Positions 1 to 11,949 of a stretch of DNA of 64,000 nucleotides are shown here, in pieces. The DNA is taken from positions 434,001 through 498,000 of the forward strand of contig NZ_JAOWPS010000002.1 in the NCBI RefSeq assembly GCF_025753795.1. Reading direction: 5' to 3'. How positions within the stretch are numbered: position 1 is the stretch's first letter; every line of letters begins with the position of its first letter. The notes below the pieces were generated by a model. The model did not search any database, had not been told where the DNA came from, and saw nothing but the letters and a program-made list of their open reading frames with translations. A program made the position numbers and the translations under genes. Source of the DNA: Mesorhizobium sp. YC-39. GTDB lineage: Bacteria; Pseudomonadota; Alphaproteobacteria; Rhizobiales; Rhizobiaceae.

Positions 1-1
1 T

Positions 2-778
2 CGTTCGCTGGCAACGCTCGGCTATGCCGATCCCCGGCGCTCGAAATATGCCCGCACCCAGTTGATCGCGGCCTTGAAGATCCTGCAAAGGGGCGACATC
101 GACGAAAGCCACCTGGTCGGTTCATGGGCCGGGGCCATGGGCCATACCCAGTTCATTCCGACCAGCTACCAGTCCTATGCGGTCGACATGGACGGCAATG
201 GCAAGCGCGATATCTGGAATTCGATCCCCGACGCCCTGGCGACGGCCGCCAACCTGCTTAAGAAGAACGGTTGGCAGGCCGGCAAGACCTGGGGTTATGA
301 AGTGATCCTTCCGGAGGGAAAGAAGTTCCCAAGCGGGTCGAAATCGCTGTCGCAATGGCAGGCGCTGGGTGTCACGCGCGCCAACGGCAAGCCGTTCAGG
401 AATGGTGCGGACAAGGCGACGTTGAAGGTGCCCGGCGGCCGCGGCGGACCGGCTTTCCTGATGATCAAGAATTTTTCGGTCATCAAGCGCTACAACAATG
501 CCGACAAATACGCGATTGCCGTCGGCCTTCTTGCCGACGATATCGCCGGCTACGGCGGGCTTGTGCAGGATTGGAAGCGCCCCTTCACCAAGCTTTCGTT
601 CGAGGAAAGGCAGGAGCTCCAGCAGCGGCTTTCCGAGCACGGCTACTATTCGGGCAAGTTCGACGGCAAGATCGGCGACGGATCGAAAGCCGCCATCATG
701 GCCTTTCAGGCGAAGGCCGGCTTGACCCAGGACGGACATCCGAGCATGGAAGTGCTCAAATGGCTCAGGCAGAACTAG
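2..778 (+). CDS. Lytic murein transglycosylase, MltB family, 5' end missing
   Basis: The reading frame is open from base 2 and enters from outside the window, so this is the C-terminal 258 residues of a longer protein. The visible part has the MltB-type catalytic domain (GSWAGAMGHTQFIPTSY, then the DMDGNGKRD segment) followed by a C-terminal peptidoglycan-binding domain of the PG_binding_1 type (about the last 60 residues, ending KWLRQN). Such enzymes cleave the MurNAc-GlcNAc bond of peptidoglycan in the periplasm, forming 1,6-anhydroMurNAc. The catalytic Glu and the signal peptide must lie upstream of the window. The stop codon TAG (776-778) sits at the outer edge of a palindromic repeat that begins there. 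Family call is firm; the exact subfamily cannot be set from the fragment. Confidence 0.9.
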   Translation, partial: RSLATLGYADPRRSKYARTQLIAALKILQRGDIDESHLVGSWAGAMGHTQFIPTSYQSYAVDMDGNGKRDIWNSIPDALATAANLLKKNGWQAGKTWGYEVILPEGKKFPSGSKSLSQWQALGVTRANGKPFRNGADKATLKVPGGRGGPAFLMIKNFSVIKRYNNADKYAIAVGLLADDIAGYGGLVQDWKRPFTKLSFEERQELQQRLSEHGYYSGKFDGKIGDGSKAAIMAFQAKAGLTQDGHPSMEVLKWLRQN

Positions 779-826
779 AGCATCGGACCCAAAAGTGGGT
801 GCCGGTTTTGGGAGAACCCGATGCTC
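777..826. repeat. Palindromic intergenic repeat, bounded by GAGCATCGG/CCGATGCTC
   Basis: Nine-base inverted arms GAGCATCGG (778-786) and CCGATGCTC (818-826) enclose a core with AAAAGTGGG and CCGGTTTTGGG. The left arm overlaps the stop codon of the transglycosylase gene. The layout matches the mosaic palindromes in other gaps of this window. Confidence 0.75.
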
Positions 827-838
827 AAACAAAAAGAT

Positions 839-877
839 AGAGCGGCGGCACGGTTTGACTTGAAAGTCCGCCGCTCT
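839..877. repeat. Palindromic repeat, AGAGCGGCGG/CCGCCGCTCT
   Basis: Ten-base perfect inverted arms at 839-848 and 868-877 around a 19-base loop. It directly follows the previous palindrome and could also end transcription of the transglycosylase gene, but there is no U-rich tail. Confidence 0.65.
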
Positions 878-883
878 AGAGCC

Positions 884-980
884 GTCTGCAGCGTGCGTCC
901 TTTCGGATGCCCAGAGGACGCTGTAGCACGTTAATTCGCGCGCATGGCCCTTCCGAAATCCGGTTTCGGCCATGCGCCCA
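884..980. repeat. Mosaic palindromic repeat, copy 1 of the AGGACGCTGTAGCAC element
   Basis: Contains the 15-mer AGGACGCTGTAGCAC (915-929), identical to bases 34843-34857. This is followed by a palindrome with arms GCGCATGGCC (940-949) and GGCCATGCGC (968-977) and inner CCGAAA/TTTCGG. The same order of parts occurs in the copy at 34.8 kb. Confidence 0.8.
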
Positions 981-996
981 GGGATGGAGAGGGTGA

Positions 997-2229
997 TTGG
1001 TTTCGGCTGCGCGCATCCGGGTGATCCTTCGTCGCGTGCCGATCCTCGCTCTGGCCATTACCGTCCTGACGGTCGGCATCTCCGGCGCTTTTTATACACC
1101 AGCCGTGGCGCAGGAAGAAGAAAGTCGTGGCTGGTCGCTGCGCGACCTGTTGTTTCCACGCCGAAGCGAGCGAATCTACCCGCCGCCACCGGAAATTCAA
1201 AGAGCGAAACCGCCCAAGCCAAAGGCAAGAAAGCCTCGTGCGACTCCCCGGCCGCCAGCCGAGCCGGCAACCCCTGTGGTCCAGAAGGCGGCAGATGCCC
1301 GCACCGTCCTGGTCGTCGGCGACTTCATCGCCTCCGGCCTTGCCGAAGGCCTGGATGCCGCTTTTGCGGAAAACGCTGGCGTCAAGATCGTCGTTCGCAG
1401 CAATGGTTCGTCCGGCCTCGTGCGTGAGGACGTCTACAACTGGCCCGCACAGATCAAATCGCTGATCGAGACTGAAAAGCCGGCGGCCGTGATCGTCATG
1501 CTGGGTTCCAACGACCGGCAGCAAATGCGCGTCGACGATGTACGCGAACAGCCGCGATCGGAAAACTGGAACAAGGAGTACGAACGCCGGACCGACGCGC
1601 TCGGCAAGGCCATCGCGTCGACCAAGGTTCCCTATCTGTGGGTCGGCATGCCACCTTTCCGGGTGGCGAAGATGACTACCGACATGCTGGCTTTCAACGA
1701 CATCTACCGGTCGGCTGCCGAAAGTCACGGCGGCGAATTCGTCGACATCTGGGACGGCTTCGTCGACGAGAACGGCGCCTTCGTCATCAGCGGGCCAGAT
1801 ATCAACGGCCAGGCGGTTCGGCTGCGCACCGATGATGGCATCAACGTATCCAAGGCCGGCAAACGCAAGCTCGCCTTCTATGCCGAAAAACCGCTGCTGA
1901 AAATACTGGGGCTGAGCGCGCCAGGAAGCGTCACGACCGCCGCCGCGCCGGCCGGCGCTCCCGTTGAGGCACCGGTACCGGCGGCCGCTCCCATAGAAGT
2001 CGACCGGACCGTACCGATGCTGCTCAGCGATCCGGCGCTCGATGGCGGCTCGGAACTTCTCGGTGCCGCCCCGTCGAAAAAGGCTGACAAGCCCGGCGAA
2101 AAGCTCGCCGTCGAGCGTAAGGCATCAGATGCATCGCCCGGCCGCGCCGACGATTTTTCCTGGCCGCCCAAGGTCCAGCCCGCGACGGCAGCCGCCGGAA
2201 GCGACAAGACGACAGCGATCAATCCTTGA
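997..2229 (+). CDS. SGNH-fold DUF459 family protein, catalytic residues apparently replaced
   Basis: 410 residues with an N-terminal hydrophobic segment (about residues 12-38, signal peptide or anchor), a Pro/Lys-rich linker (about 60-95), an SGNH hydrolase-like core (about 102-305) and an Ala/Pro-rich tail. In the core, block I reads VVGDFIASGL where a GDSL enzyme has GDS, and the late block reads DDGINVSKAG where D-x-x-H is expected. The nucleophile Ser and catalytic His therefore appear to be Phe and Asn. The MLGSND block (Asn) is intact. DUF459 proteins are periplasmic in rhizobia as far as I know. TTG at 997 is used because GGAGAGGG lies just upstream; GTG at 1021 is an alternative. Function unknown; binding rather than hydrolysis is possible. 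Confidence 0.8.
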   Translation: MVSAARIRVILRRVPILALAITVLTVGISGAFYTPAVAQEEESRGWSLRDLLFPRRSERIYPPPPEIQRAKPPKPKARKPRATPRPPAEPATPVVQKAADARTVLVVGDFIASGLAEGLDAAFAENAGVKIVVRSNGSSGLVREDVYNWPAQIKSLIETEKPAAVIVMLGSNDRQQMRVDDVREQPRSENWNKEYERRTDALGKAIASTKVPYLWVGMPPFRVAKMTTDMLAFNDIYRSAAESHGGEFVDIWDGFVDENGAFVISGPDINGQAVRLRTDDGINVSKAGKRKLAFYAEKPLLKILGLSAPGSVTTAAAPAGAPVEAPVPAAAPIEVDRTVPMLLSDPALDGGSELLGAAPSKKADKPGEKLAVERKASDASPGRADDFSWPPKVQPATAAAGSDKTTAINP

Positions 2230-2277
2230 TACGGCAAGCTCTTCGGATGGCCGCAGGAGTAGAGTTTCCGAACGGGC

Positions 2278-3732
2278 TCAACGTGGCAGGACGGTCGATC
2301 CCATCAGCGCCTCGTCGATCGCACGCGCTGCCTGGCGGCCCTCACGAATGGCCCAGACAACCAGCGACTGGCCACGGCGCACGTCGCCCGCTGCATAGAG
2401 CCTTTCGACGCTGGTCCTGTAATCGCGATCATTGGCCTCGACATTCCTGGAGCGGCGGGCATCGGTGACGATCTTCATCTGCCCGTCCAGTTCCTGCACC
2501 ACACCGGCGGCGGCAGGCCCGGCAAAGCCGATGGCGATAAAGGCCAGATCGGCGCGGATGACGAATTCGGTACCGGCGATCGGCTTGCGCTTTTCATCGA
2601 CCTCGCAGCATTTGACGCCGGTCAGTTGGCCATCCTCACCAATGAACTCCAGCGTCGCCACCTGGAATTCGCGTTCCGCACCCTCGGCCTGCGAGGACGA
2701 AGTGCGCATCTTCGTCGCCCAGTAGGGCCAGACCGCGAGCTTGTCTTCCTTCTCCGGCGGCTGCGGGCGGATGTCGAGCTGGGTGACGCGCACGGCGCCC
2801 TGGCGGAAGGCGGTGCCGACGCAGTCGGAGGCAGTGTCGCCGCCGCCGACGACGACGACATGCTGGCCGCCGGCGACGATCGGGGGCGAGGGCCACGCGA
2901 CCGACTGGATCGCTTCGCCGCCGACGCGCTTGTTCTGCTGCACCAGATAGGGCATCGCGTCATGCACACCCTCAAGATCGTCGCCGGGAATGTCGGCAGC
3001 ACGCGGCGTTTCCGAACCGCCGCAATAGAGCACCGCATCATATTCGGCGAGCAGTTCTTCCACCTTCTTGTCGACACCGACATTGACGCCGCAATAAAAG
3101 CTCACGCCCTCGCCCTGCATCTGCTCGATACGCCGGTCGATATAGTGCTTCTCGATCTTGAAGTCGGGGATGCCATAGCGCATCAGCCCGCCAGGCCGGC
3201 TCTCGCGCTCATAGACATGCACGTCGTGCCCAGCACGTCCGAGCTGCTGGGCCGCCGCCATGCCGGCCGGCCCCGAGCCGATGACGGCGACGCGTTTTCC
3301 CGTCTTCTTCTCCGGCGGATAGGGCCGGATATGGCCGGTCTCGTAGGCCTTGTCGGCGATCGCCTGCTCGACGGTCTTGATGGCGACCGGAATGTCCTCG
3401 AGGTTCAGCGTGCAGGCTTCCTCGCAAGGTGCCGGGCAGATGCGGCCGGTGAATTCCGGGAAATTGTTGGTCGAATGCAGGTTGCGGATCGCATTGTCCC
3501 AGTCGCCATTGTAGACGAGGTCGTTCCAGTCCGGGATCTGGTTGTGGATCGGACAGCCGGTCGGCCCATGGCAGAAGGGAATGCCGCAATCCATGCAGCG
3601 CGCGGCCTGTTTCTCGACCTCCTTGTCCGACATCGGCAGCGTGAATTCGCGGAAATGCCGGATGCGGTCGGAGGCCGGCTGGTACTTGTGCACCTGCCGG
3701 TCGATCTCGAGAAAGCCTGTTACCTTGCCCAT
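2278..3732 (-). CDS. gltD: Glutamate synthase (NADPH) small subunit
   Basis: 484 residues from the ATG at 3732 (MGKVTGFLEI). The N-terminal domain carries the cysteine clusters for 4Fe-4S centres (CMDCGIPFCHG and CPAPCEEAC). The FAD site is VIGSGPAGMAAAQQLG and the NADPH site VVVGGGDTASDCVG, and the protein ends with the GDVRRGQSLVVWAIREG block of the second FAD contact. It passes electrons from NADPH to the large subunit so that glutamine plus 2-oxoglutarate gives two glutamates in the cytoplasm. It lies 152 bases downstream of gltB on the same strand, so co-transcription is likely. Longer upstream readings through 3987 lack homology and overlap a hairpin, so they were not used. Confidence 0.97.
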   Translation of the reverse strand: MGKVTGFLEIDRQVHKYQPASDRIRHFREFTLPMSDKEVEKQAARCMDCGIPFCHGPTGCPIHNQIPDWNDLVYNGDWDNAIRNLHSTNNFPEFTGRICPAPCEEACTLNLEDIPVAIKTVEQAIADKAYETGHIRPYPPEKKTGKRVAVIGSGPAGMAAAQQLGRAGHDVHVYERESRPGGLMRYGIPDFKIEKHYIDRRIEQMQGEGVSFYCGVNVGVDKKVEELLAEYDAVLYCGGSETPRAADIPGDDLEGVHDAMPYLVQQNKRVGGEAIQSVAWPSPPIVAGGQHVVVVGGGDTASDCVGTAFRQGAVRVTQLDIRPQPPEKEDKLAVWPYWATKMRTSSSQAEGAEREFQVATLEFIGEDGQLTGVKCCEVDEKRKPIAGTEFVIRADLAFIAIGFAGPAAAGVVQELDGQMKIVTDARRSRNVEANDRDYRTSVERLYAAGDVRRGQSLVVWAIREGRQAARAIDEALMGSTVLPR

Positions 3733-3851
3733 AGTCCAGTTCCTGCTGTCCAGATGGTGCGCCCGGAAATCTAACTTGCCGCCGCACCCGTTAACCTCTT
3801 GAGGCAGCCATGGCAACCTTCCGCACGAGGTCAGGATTGTTGATGAGACCG

Positions 3852-3876
3852 TGCCGGGAAGCCAGGCTTCCCGGCA
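3852..3876 (-). other. Intercistronic hairpin between gltB and gltD
   Basis: Perfect 12-base arms TGCCGGGAAGCC (3852-3863) and GGCTTCCCGGCA (3865-3876) directly after the gltB stop. No U-run follows on the minus strand, so it looks like an mRNA-stabilising or processing hairpin rather than a terminator. Confidence 0.6.
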
Positions 3877-3884
3877 TCCAATGT

Positions 3885-8609
<4,725 letters not shown>

Positions 8610-8621
8610 CCTGTCCTCCAT

Positions 8622-8670
8622 TCCGCGCCCTCAGGGCGCTGGTTTGCGTCGGGAAGCGCGTGGCTTCCCC
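8622..8670 (-). promoter_or_regulatory. Structured leader of gltB with two tandem hairpins
   Basis: On the minus strand the gltB leader holds two perfect stems before the ribosome site: GGGAAGC/GCTTCCC (8651-8657 with 8663-8669) and GCGCCC/GGGCGC (8625-8630 with 8634-8639). The second ends only a few bases before GGAGG. No known riboswitch class was recognised. Confidence 0.45.
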
Positions 8671-9082
8671 TCATCCTTGCGGCACGTCTTGCGAAATCCT
8701 GCCGAACCATGCGGCTTTCCGCATGCTTCGCATATGGTATTCGTACTGGCCAGAGCCGGGCCGTCTACCTGTCGCTCGCGGCAACATCCGGAGAGGCCAA
8801 TGATACGCCACTCCAGCCAGATTTGTGCGACAAAATAAGACAGCACTACTGTCCTAAATTTTTATGACAGAAATAGCCAAGGTGCACAAGACCGATTCAC
8901 AAAAATCTTGGGCATATTGCGACACAAAATTTCGTGAAAAGGTTGCCAAACGTAAGCTTCGGTCGTCAGCTACTTTCTACCGCCGACTGGCTTTACCGCT
9001 TTTTCGGCGCCTGGCCCTTGCGCGCCAGAGGTCAAAACGGTCAAGGTCCCGCCCGTTTTGCAACCGATTCACAGGCTTCTCG
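8671..9082. other. Divergent intergenic region between gltB and the threonine aldolase gene
   Basis: About 410 bases without a credible gene. An AT-rich part (8826-8945) holds an inverted repeat GACAG-N5-CTGTC (8839-8853) with a further GACAG 3' of it, which could be an operator for the gltB promoter. An open frame from 8864 would extend the aldolase N-terminus, but that extension is Arg/Lys-rich and unlike the family. Confidence 0.4.
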
Positions 9083-10135
9083 ATGTTCTTTGCATCCGAC
9101 AACTGGGCGGGCGTTCATCCCGACATCTCGGCCAATTTATCCCGGCATGCCACGGGCATCGCGACCGCCTATGGCGACGGCGAGCTAGACCGCGCCATCT
9201 ACCGGCGCTTCAGTGAGATTTTCGAAAGAGAAGTCGCGGTGTTCTTCGTCGCGACCGGCACTGCGGCCAACGCGCTCTCCATGGCGGCGTGCAATCGTAT
9301 CGGCGGTGTCGCCTTCTGCCATTCCGAGGCGCATATGAATGTCGATGAGTTCGGCGCGGCGGGCTTCTATACCGGCGGAGCGCGCATGTCGCCAGTTCCG
9401 GGGCCGCTGGGACGCATCAATCCGCAGGCGCTCGACCGGGCCATCACGCGCTATTCAAAGGATCTCGCCCCCGCCGGCCAGCCGATGGCCGTGACGATCA
9501 CCCAGGCGACCGAGGTCGGCACCGTCTACACGGTCGAAGATGTCAAGGCGATCGCCGAGGTGAGCCGCCGTCACGGATTGCCTCTGCACATGGACGGCGC
9601 GCGCTTCGCCAATGCGATTGCCGCGACGGACATCAGCCCGGCGGAAATGACCTGGAAGAGCGGCGTCGACATCATCTCCTTCGGCGGCACCAAGAACGGC
9701 TGCTGGATGGCCGACGCGGTTGTGGTCCTTAACCCCGATGTCGGGCATGAGTTGCGCCTGCTTCGTCAGCGCGCCGGGCAGACCTTTTCAAAAGCGCGCT
9801 TCATCTCGGCTCAGTTCGAGGCTTATTTCGCCGACGATCTCTGGCTGAGAATGGCCCGCCACGCCAATGCACTTGCCGCGCGGTTGGCCGAGACGATCGA
9901 AGATGCGTCGGTCAGCCGACTGGCCTGGTTGCCACAGGCCAATGAAGTTTTCGCGATCCTCGACCGCACCACTGCCGAAAAGCTGCAGGCGGCAGGCGCC
10001 AAATTCTACGAATGGGGTGTGCCGGACGGCTTCGACGGCCACCTCGGCGACAACGAAGCGATCTACCGCTTCGTCGCCAGTTTCGCGACCACGACGGAAG
10101 AGGTTGACCACCTTGGTCGCCTGCTCGCCGGATAG
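9083..10135 (+). CDS. Low-specificity L-threonine aldolase
   Basis: 350 residues, the usual length for this PLP-dependent fold-type I family. Visible markers are the N-terminal SDNWAGVHP, the cofactor loop ATGTAANAL, the HMDGARFANA aspartate/arginine block and the Schiff-base lysine in SFGGTKNG. The enzyme cleaves L-threonine or L-allo-threonine to glycine and acetaldehyde in the cytoplasm and also acts on beta-hydroxy amino acids. The ATG at 9083 matches the family N-terminus; only a weak AGG precedes it. It stands alone, convergent with the broken TauE/SafE gene, and divergent from gltB. Confidence 0.92.
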   Translation: MFFASDNWAGVHPDISANLSRHATGIATAYGDGELDRAIYRRFSEIFEREVAVFFVATGTAANALSMAACNRIGGVAFCHSEAHMNVDEFGAAGFYTGGARMSPVPGPLGRINPQALDRAITRYSKDLAPAGQPMAVTITQATEVGTVYTVEDVKAIAEVSRRHGLPLHMDGARFANAIAATDISPAEMTWKSGVDIISFGGTKNGCWMADAVVVLNPDVGHELRLLRQRAGQTFSKARFISAQFEAYFADDLWLRMARHANALAARLAETIEDASVSRLAWLPQANEVFAILDRTTAEKLQAAGAKFYEWGVPDGFDGHLGDNEAIYRFVASFATTTEEVDHLGRLLAG

Positions 10136-10143
10136 TCAAGCGG

Positions 10144-10885
10144 TTAGCCCAAAAAAGGCCGCGCCAGCAGCTCCAGGCCAAGCAGCATCAGCAGGATCAG
10201 AAACCAGCGCCGGAAGGTCGCCGGGCTGATCCGCTGCCTGAGCAGCTTGCCGAGCCACATGCCGAGCAGAGCTGGCAGAACGGCCAGCGACGACAGCACC
10301 ATATGCTCGACCTGGAAAGCTCCATGCGAGGCAAGGCCAGCGGCCAGTGCGATTGTGGACACGGTGAAGGAAAGGCCTAGCGCCTGGATGAGGTCGTCCC
10401 GGCTCAGCCCCAGCGCCTGGATATAGGGCACGGCCGGAACCACGAAAACCCCCGTCCCGCCCGTGACAAGGCCGGTGAGGAAACCGATGGCGGGCGACGA
10501 CCAGCGTTCGGCCGCTGCCGGAACATTGAGTTGCCGCGCCAGCAAGGTGTAGGCGGCATAGAGCACCAAGGCGGCACCGAGGCCAGCAGTCGTCCATTTG
10601 ATATTGTCGCTGGCCAGCAGCCATGAGCCGGCCAGCGTACCGATTGTGATGCTGGCCATCATCAGCCAGAGCCGGCGCAGGATCGATGCAAAATTGGGGC
10701 CTGACAACAGCTGCCAGACATTGGTCACGAAGGATGGAACGAGCAGCAGCGACAGGCGGCATGACCGTGCCCAGCAGCCCCATCGCCAGCGTTGGCAGGC
10801 CCATCCCGGTGACGCCCTTGACGATGCCGGCCAGCAGGAAGGTGACGGCAACGGCGCCCGTCATTGCCAAGGAAAAATCAGACAT
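10144..10885 (-). pseudogene. TauE/SafE family permease, frameshifted
   Basis: The N-terminus (from ATG 10885: LAGIVKGVTGMGLPTLAMGL ... GTVMPPVAA) and the remainder (LLVPSFVTNVWQLLSG through LELLARPFLG, ending at 10144) are both clear parts of one TauE/SafE sulfite-exporter-type membrane protein, but lie in two frames. The switch falls near 10741-10755, in a GC/CTG-rich run. Going from one frame to the other needs one extra base or loss of two. Together the pieces make about 247 residues, normal for the family, with some eight membrane segments. Either the gene is inactivated or the read has an indel. Substrate of the family is often an organosulfonate or sulfite, unknown here. Confidence 0.8.
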
Positions 10886-10965
10886 CGCCCTTCATGATAA
10901 GGCAAGGCCTGCCGCGAAAGGGCCAGTACCGTTGGTTGAGGGTGGCACAGGCACCATGCCAAACA

Positions 10966-10993
10966 AAAAGCGGCGCCTTTCGGCGCCGCTTTT
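10966..10993 (-). terminator. Rho-independent terminator of hsp20
   Basis: Perfect 12-base stem AAAAGCGGCGCC (10966-10977) and GGCGCCGCTTTT (10982-10993) with a four-base loop. It has A and T tracts on both sides, so it can work in both directions. It lies 24 bases past the hsp20 stop. Confidence 0.9.
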
Positions 10994-11016
10994 CAGTGAC
11001 TTACGCTCAACTGCGA

Positions 11017-11484
11017 TTACGCGGCGGTCTTGGCCTCAATCTGCTTGGCCTTGCCCGAAGACGCGGTGATCGCGATCTTGCGGGGCTTCAGCTCCTCGGG
11101 GATGTTGCGCTTGAGGTCGACGAAGAGCAGGCCGTTCTTCAGCGTGGCGCCGACGACATCGACGTGGTCGGCAAGCTGGAAGCGGCGCTCGAAGGCGCGC
11201 GAAGCGATACCGCGGTAGAGCAGCTCGGAACCTTCGCCAGTGCCCTCTTCCTTGCGCTCACCCTTGACGGTCAGCACATTACGGTGGGCCTCGATCGAGA
11301 TTTCCTCGTCCGAGAAACCGGCGACGGCCATCGAGATACGGTAGGAATCCTCACCGGTACGCTCGATATTGTAGGGCGGATAGGTCTGCGCGCCGTCAGG
11401 CTGCGCGAGCGAATCCAGCATGGTGAAGAGACGGTCGAAACCGACGGTCGAACGATAAAGCGGGGAAAAATCAACGTGACGCAT
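11017..11484 (-). CDS. Small heat shock protein, Hsp20/IbpA type
   Basis: 155 residues with the alpha-crystallin domain (about 35-130): N-terminal MRHVDFSPLYRSTVGFDRLF as in rhizobial class A sHsps, YPPYNIERTGEDSYRI at the domain start, and the GLLFVDLKRNIPEE strand followed by an I-x-I-like tail (RKIAI). It binds unfolding proteins in the cytoplasm and holds them for DnaK/ClpB. ATG 11484 is preceded by AGGAG. Regulation is visible: an RpoH-type promoter and a ROSE-type leader lie upstream and a strong terminator lies downstream, so it is a one-gene unit. Confidence 0.95.
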   Translation of the reverse strand: MRHVDFSPLYRSTVGFDRLFTMLDSLAQPDGAQTYPPYNIERTGEDSYRISMAVAGFSDEEISIEAHRNVLTVKGERKEEGTGEGSELLYRGIASRAFERRFQLADHVDVVGATLKNGLLFVDLKRNIPEELKPRKIAITASSGKAKQIEAKTAA

Positions 11485-11584
11485 GGTGTGTTCTCCTGTT
11501 GAGCAACATGGTTTGCGTATGGCCGGTGCGAAACCCTTGAGCGGCGTTCCGGATGGGCCAGCGGCCCCGACATTGGCGGCCGCA
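11485..11584 (-). promoter_or_regulatory. ROSE-type RNA thermometer in the hsp20 leader
   Basis: The leader of about 100 bases ends in TTGCT-CAAC-AGGAG (minus strand, 11506-11493), where TTGCT can pair with the ribosome site AGGAG. This leaves the single G-G mismatch that marks ROSE elements (U-U/C-G-C-U opposite AGGA). ROSE elements are known to control rhizobial hsp20 genes by melting at heat-shock temperature. Length and position fit; the upstream hairpins were not modelled. Confidence 0.65.
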
Positions 11585-11590
11585 TCAGAC

Positions 11591-11619
11591 ATTTGGTGAG
11601 CAGGCAGGGGCATTTCAAG
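11591..11619 (-). promoter_or_regulatory. RpoH (sigma-32) promoter of hsp20
   Basis: On the minus strand, CTTGAA (11619-11614), a 17-base spacer and CCAAAT (11596-11591). This agrees with the rhizobial RpoH pattern CTTGAA-N17-CCANAT as I recall it. Transcription would start near 11584, giving the 100-base leader. Confidence 0.75.
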
Positions 11620-11633
11620 ATTTTCCTGCCGCG

Positions 11634-11949
11634 AAAACCCGCCGGGTTTTGAGCCTTGATGAACGGCAGATGAACCGGGGCTTCGGCGGACGTTCAGCTA
11701 GGCGGCGCTAGACTGTTTCCAGGATCAGGAACAGCGGCACCCCAGGTGCGGCGCCGCGACGAGGCCGAACCGGGTGTAACGTCCCTTCCTCCCGGATCGA
11801 CAGAGGCCGGAAGCGCGCCGCAGGCTGCTTCCGGCCTCATTCGTTGCCTTTGCCTCTCCCGCAACGCCTTTGCTTTTGGCGCATGGCCGTCTATCACCAT
11901 GCCGACGTCTCGGCAGGATCGGCCGGGACAGCAAACAACGAAGCGCCGA
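11634..11949. other. Intergenic region upstream of the alpha/beta hydrolase gene
   Basis: About 315 bases with no supported gene. A short hairpin AAAACCC-GCC-GGGTTTT (11634-11650) near its start may insulate the hsp20 promoter. In-frame upstream starts of the hydrolase run through the rest but add sequence of no recognisable family. Confidence 0.4.

Noticed and set aside
8864..9082. 73-residue N-terminal extension of the threonine aldolase.
   Set aside because: Arg/Lys-rich and absent from the family; the protein from 9083 has the normal length and start.
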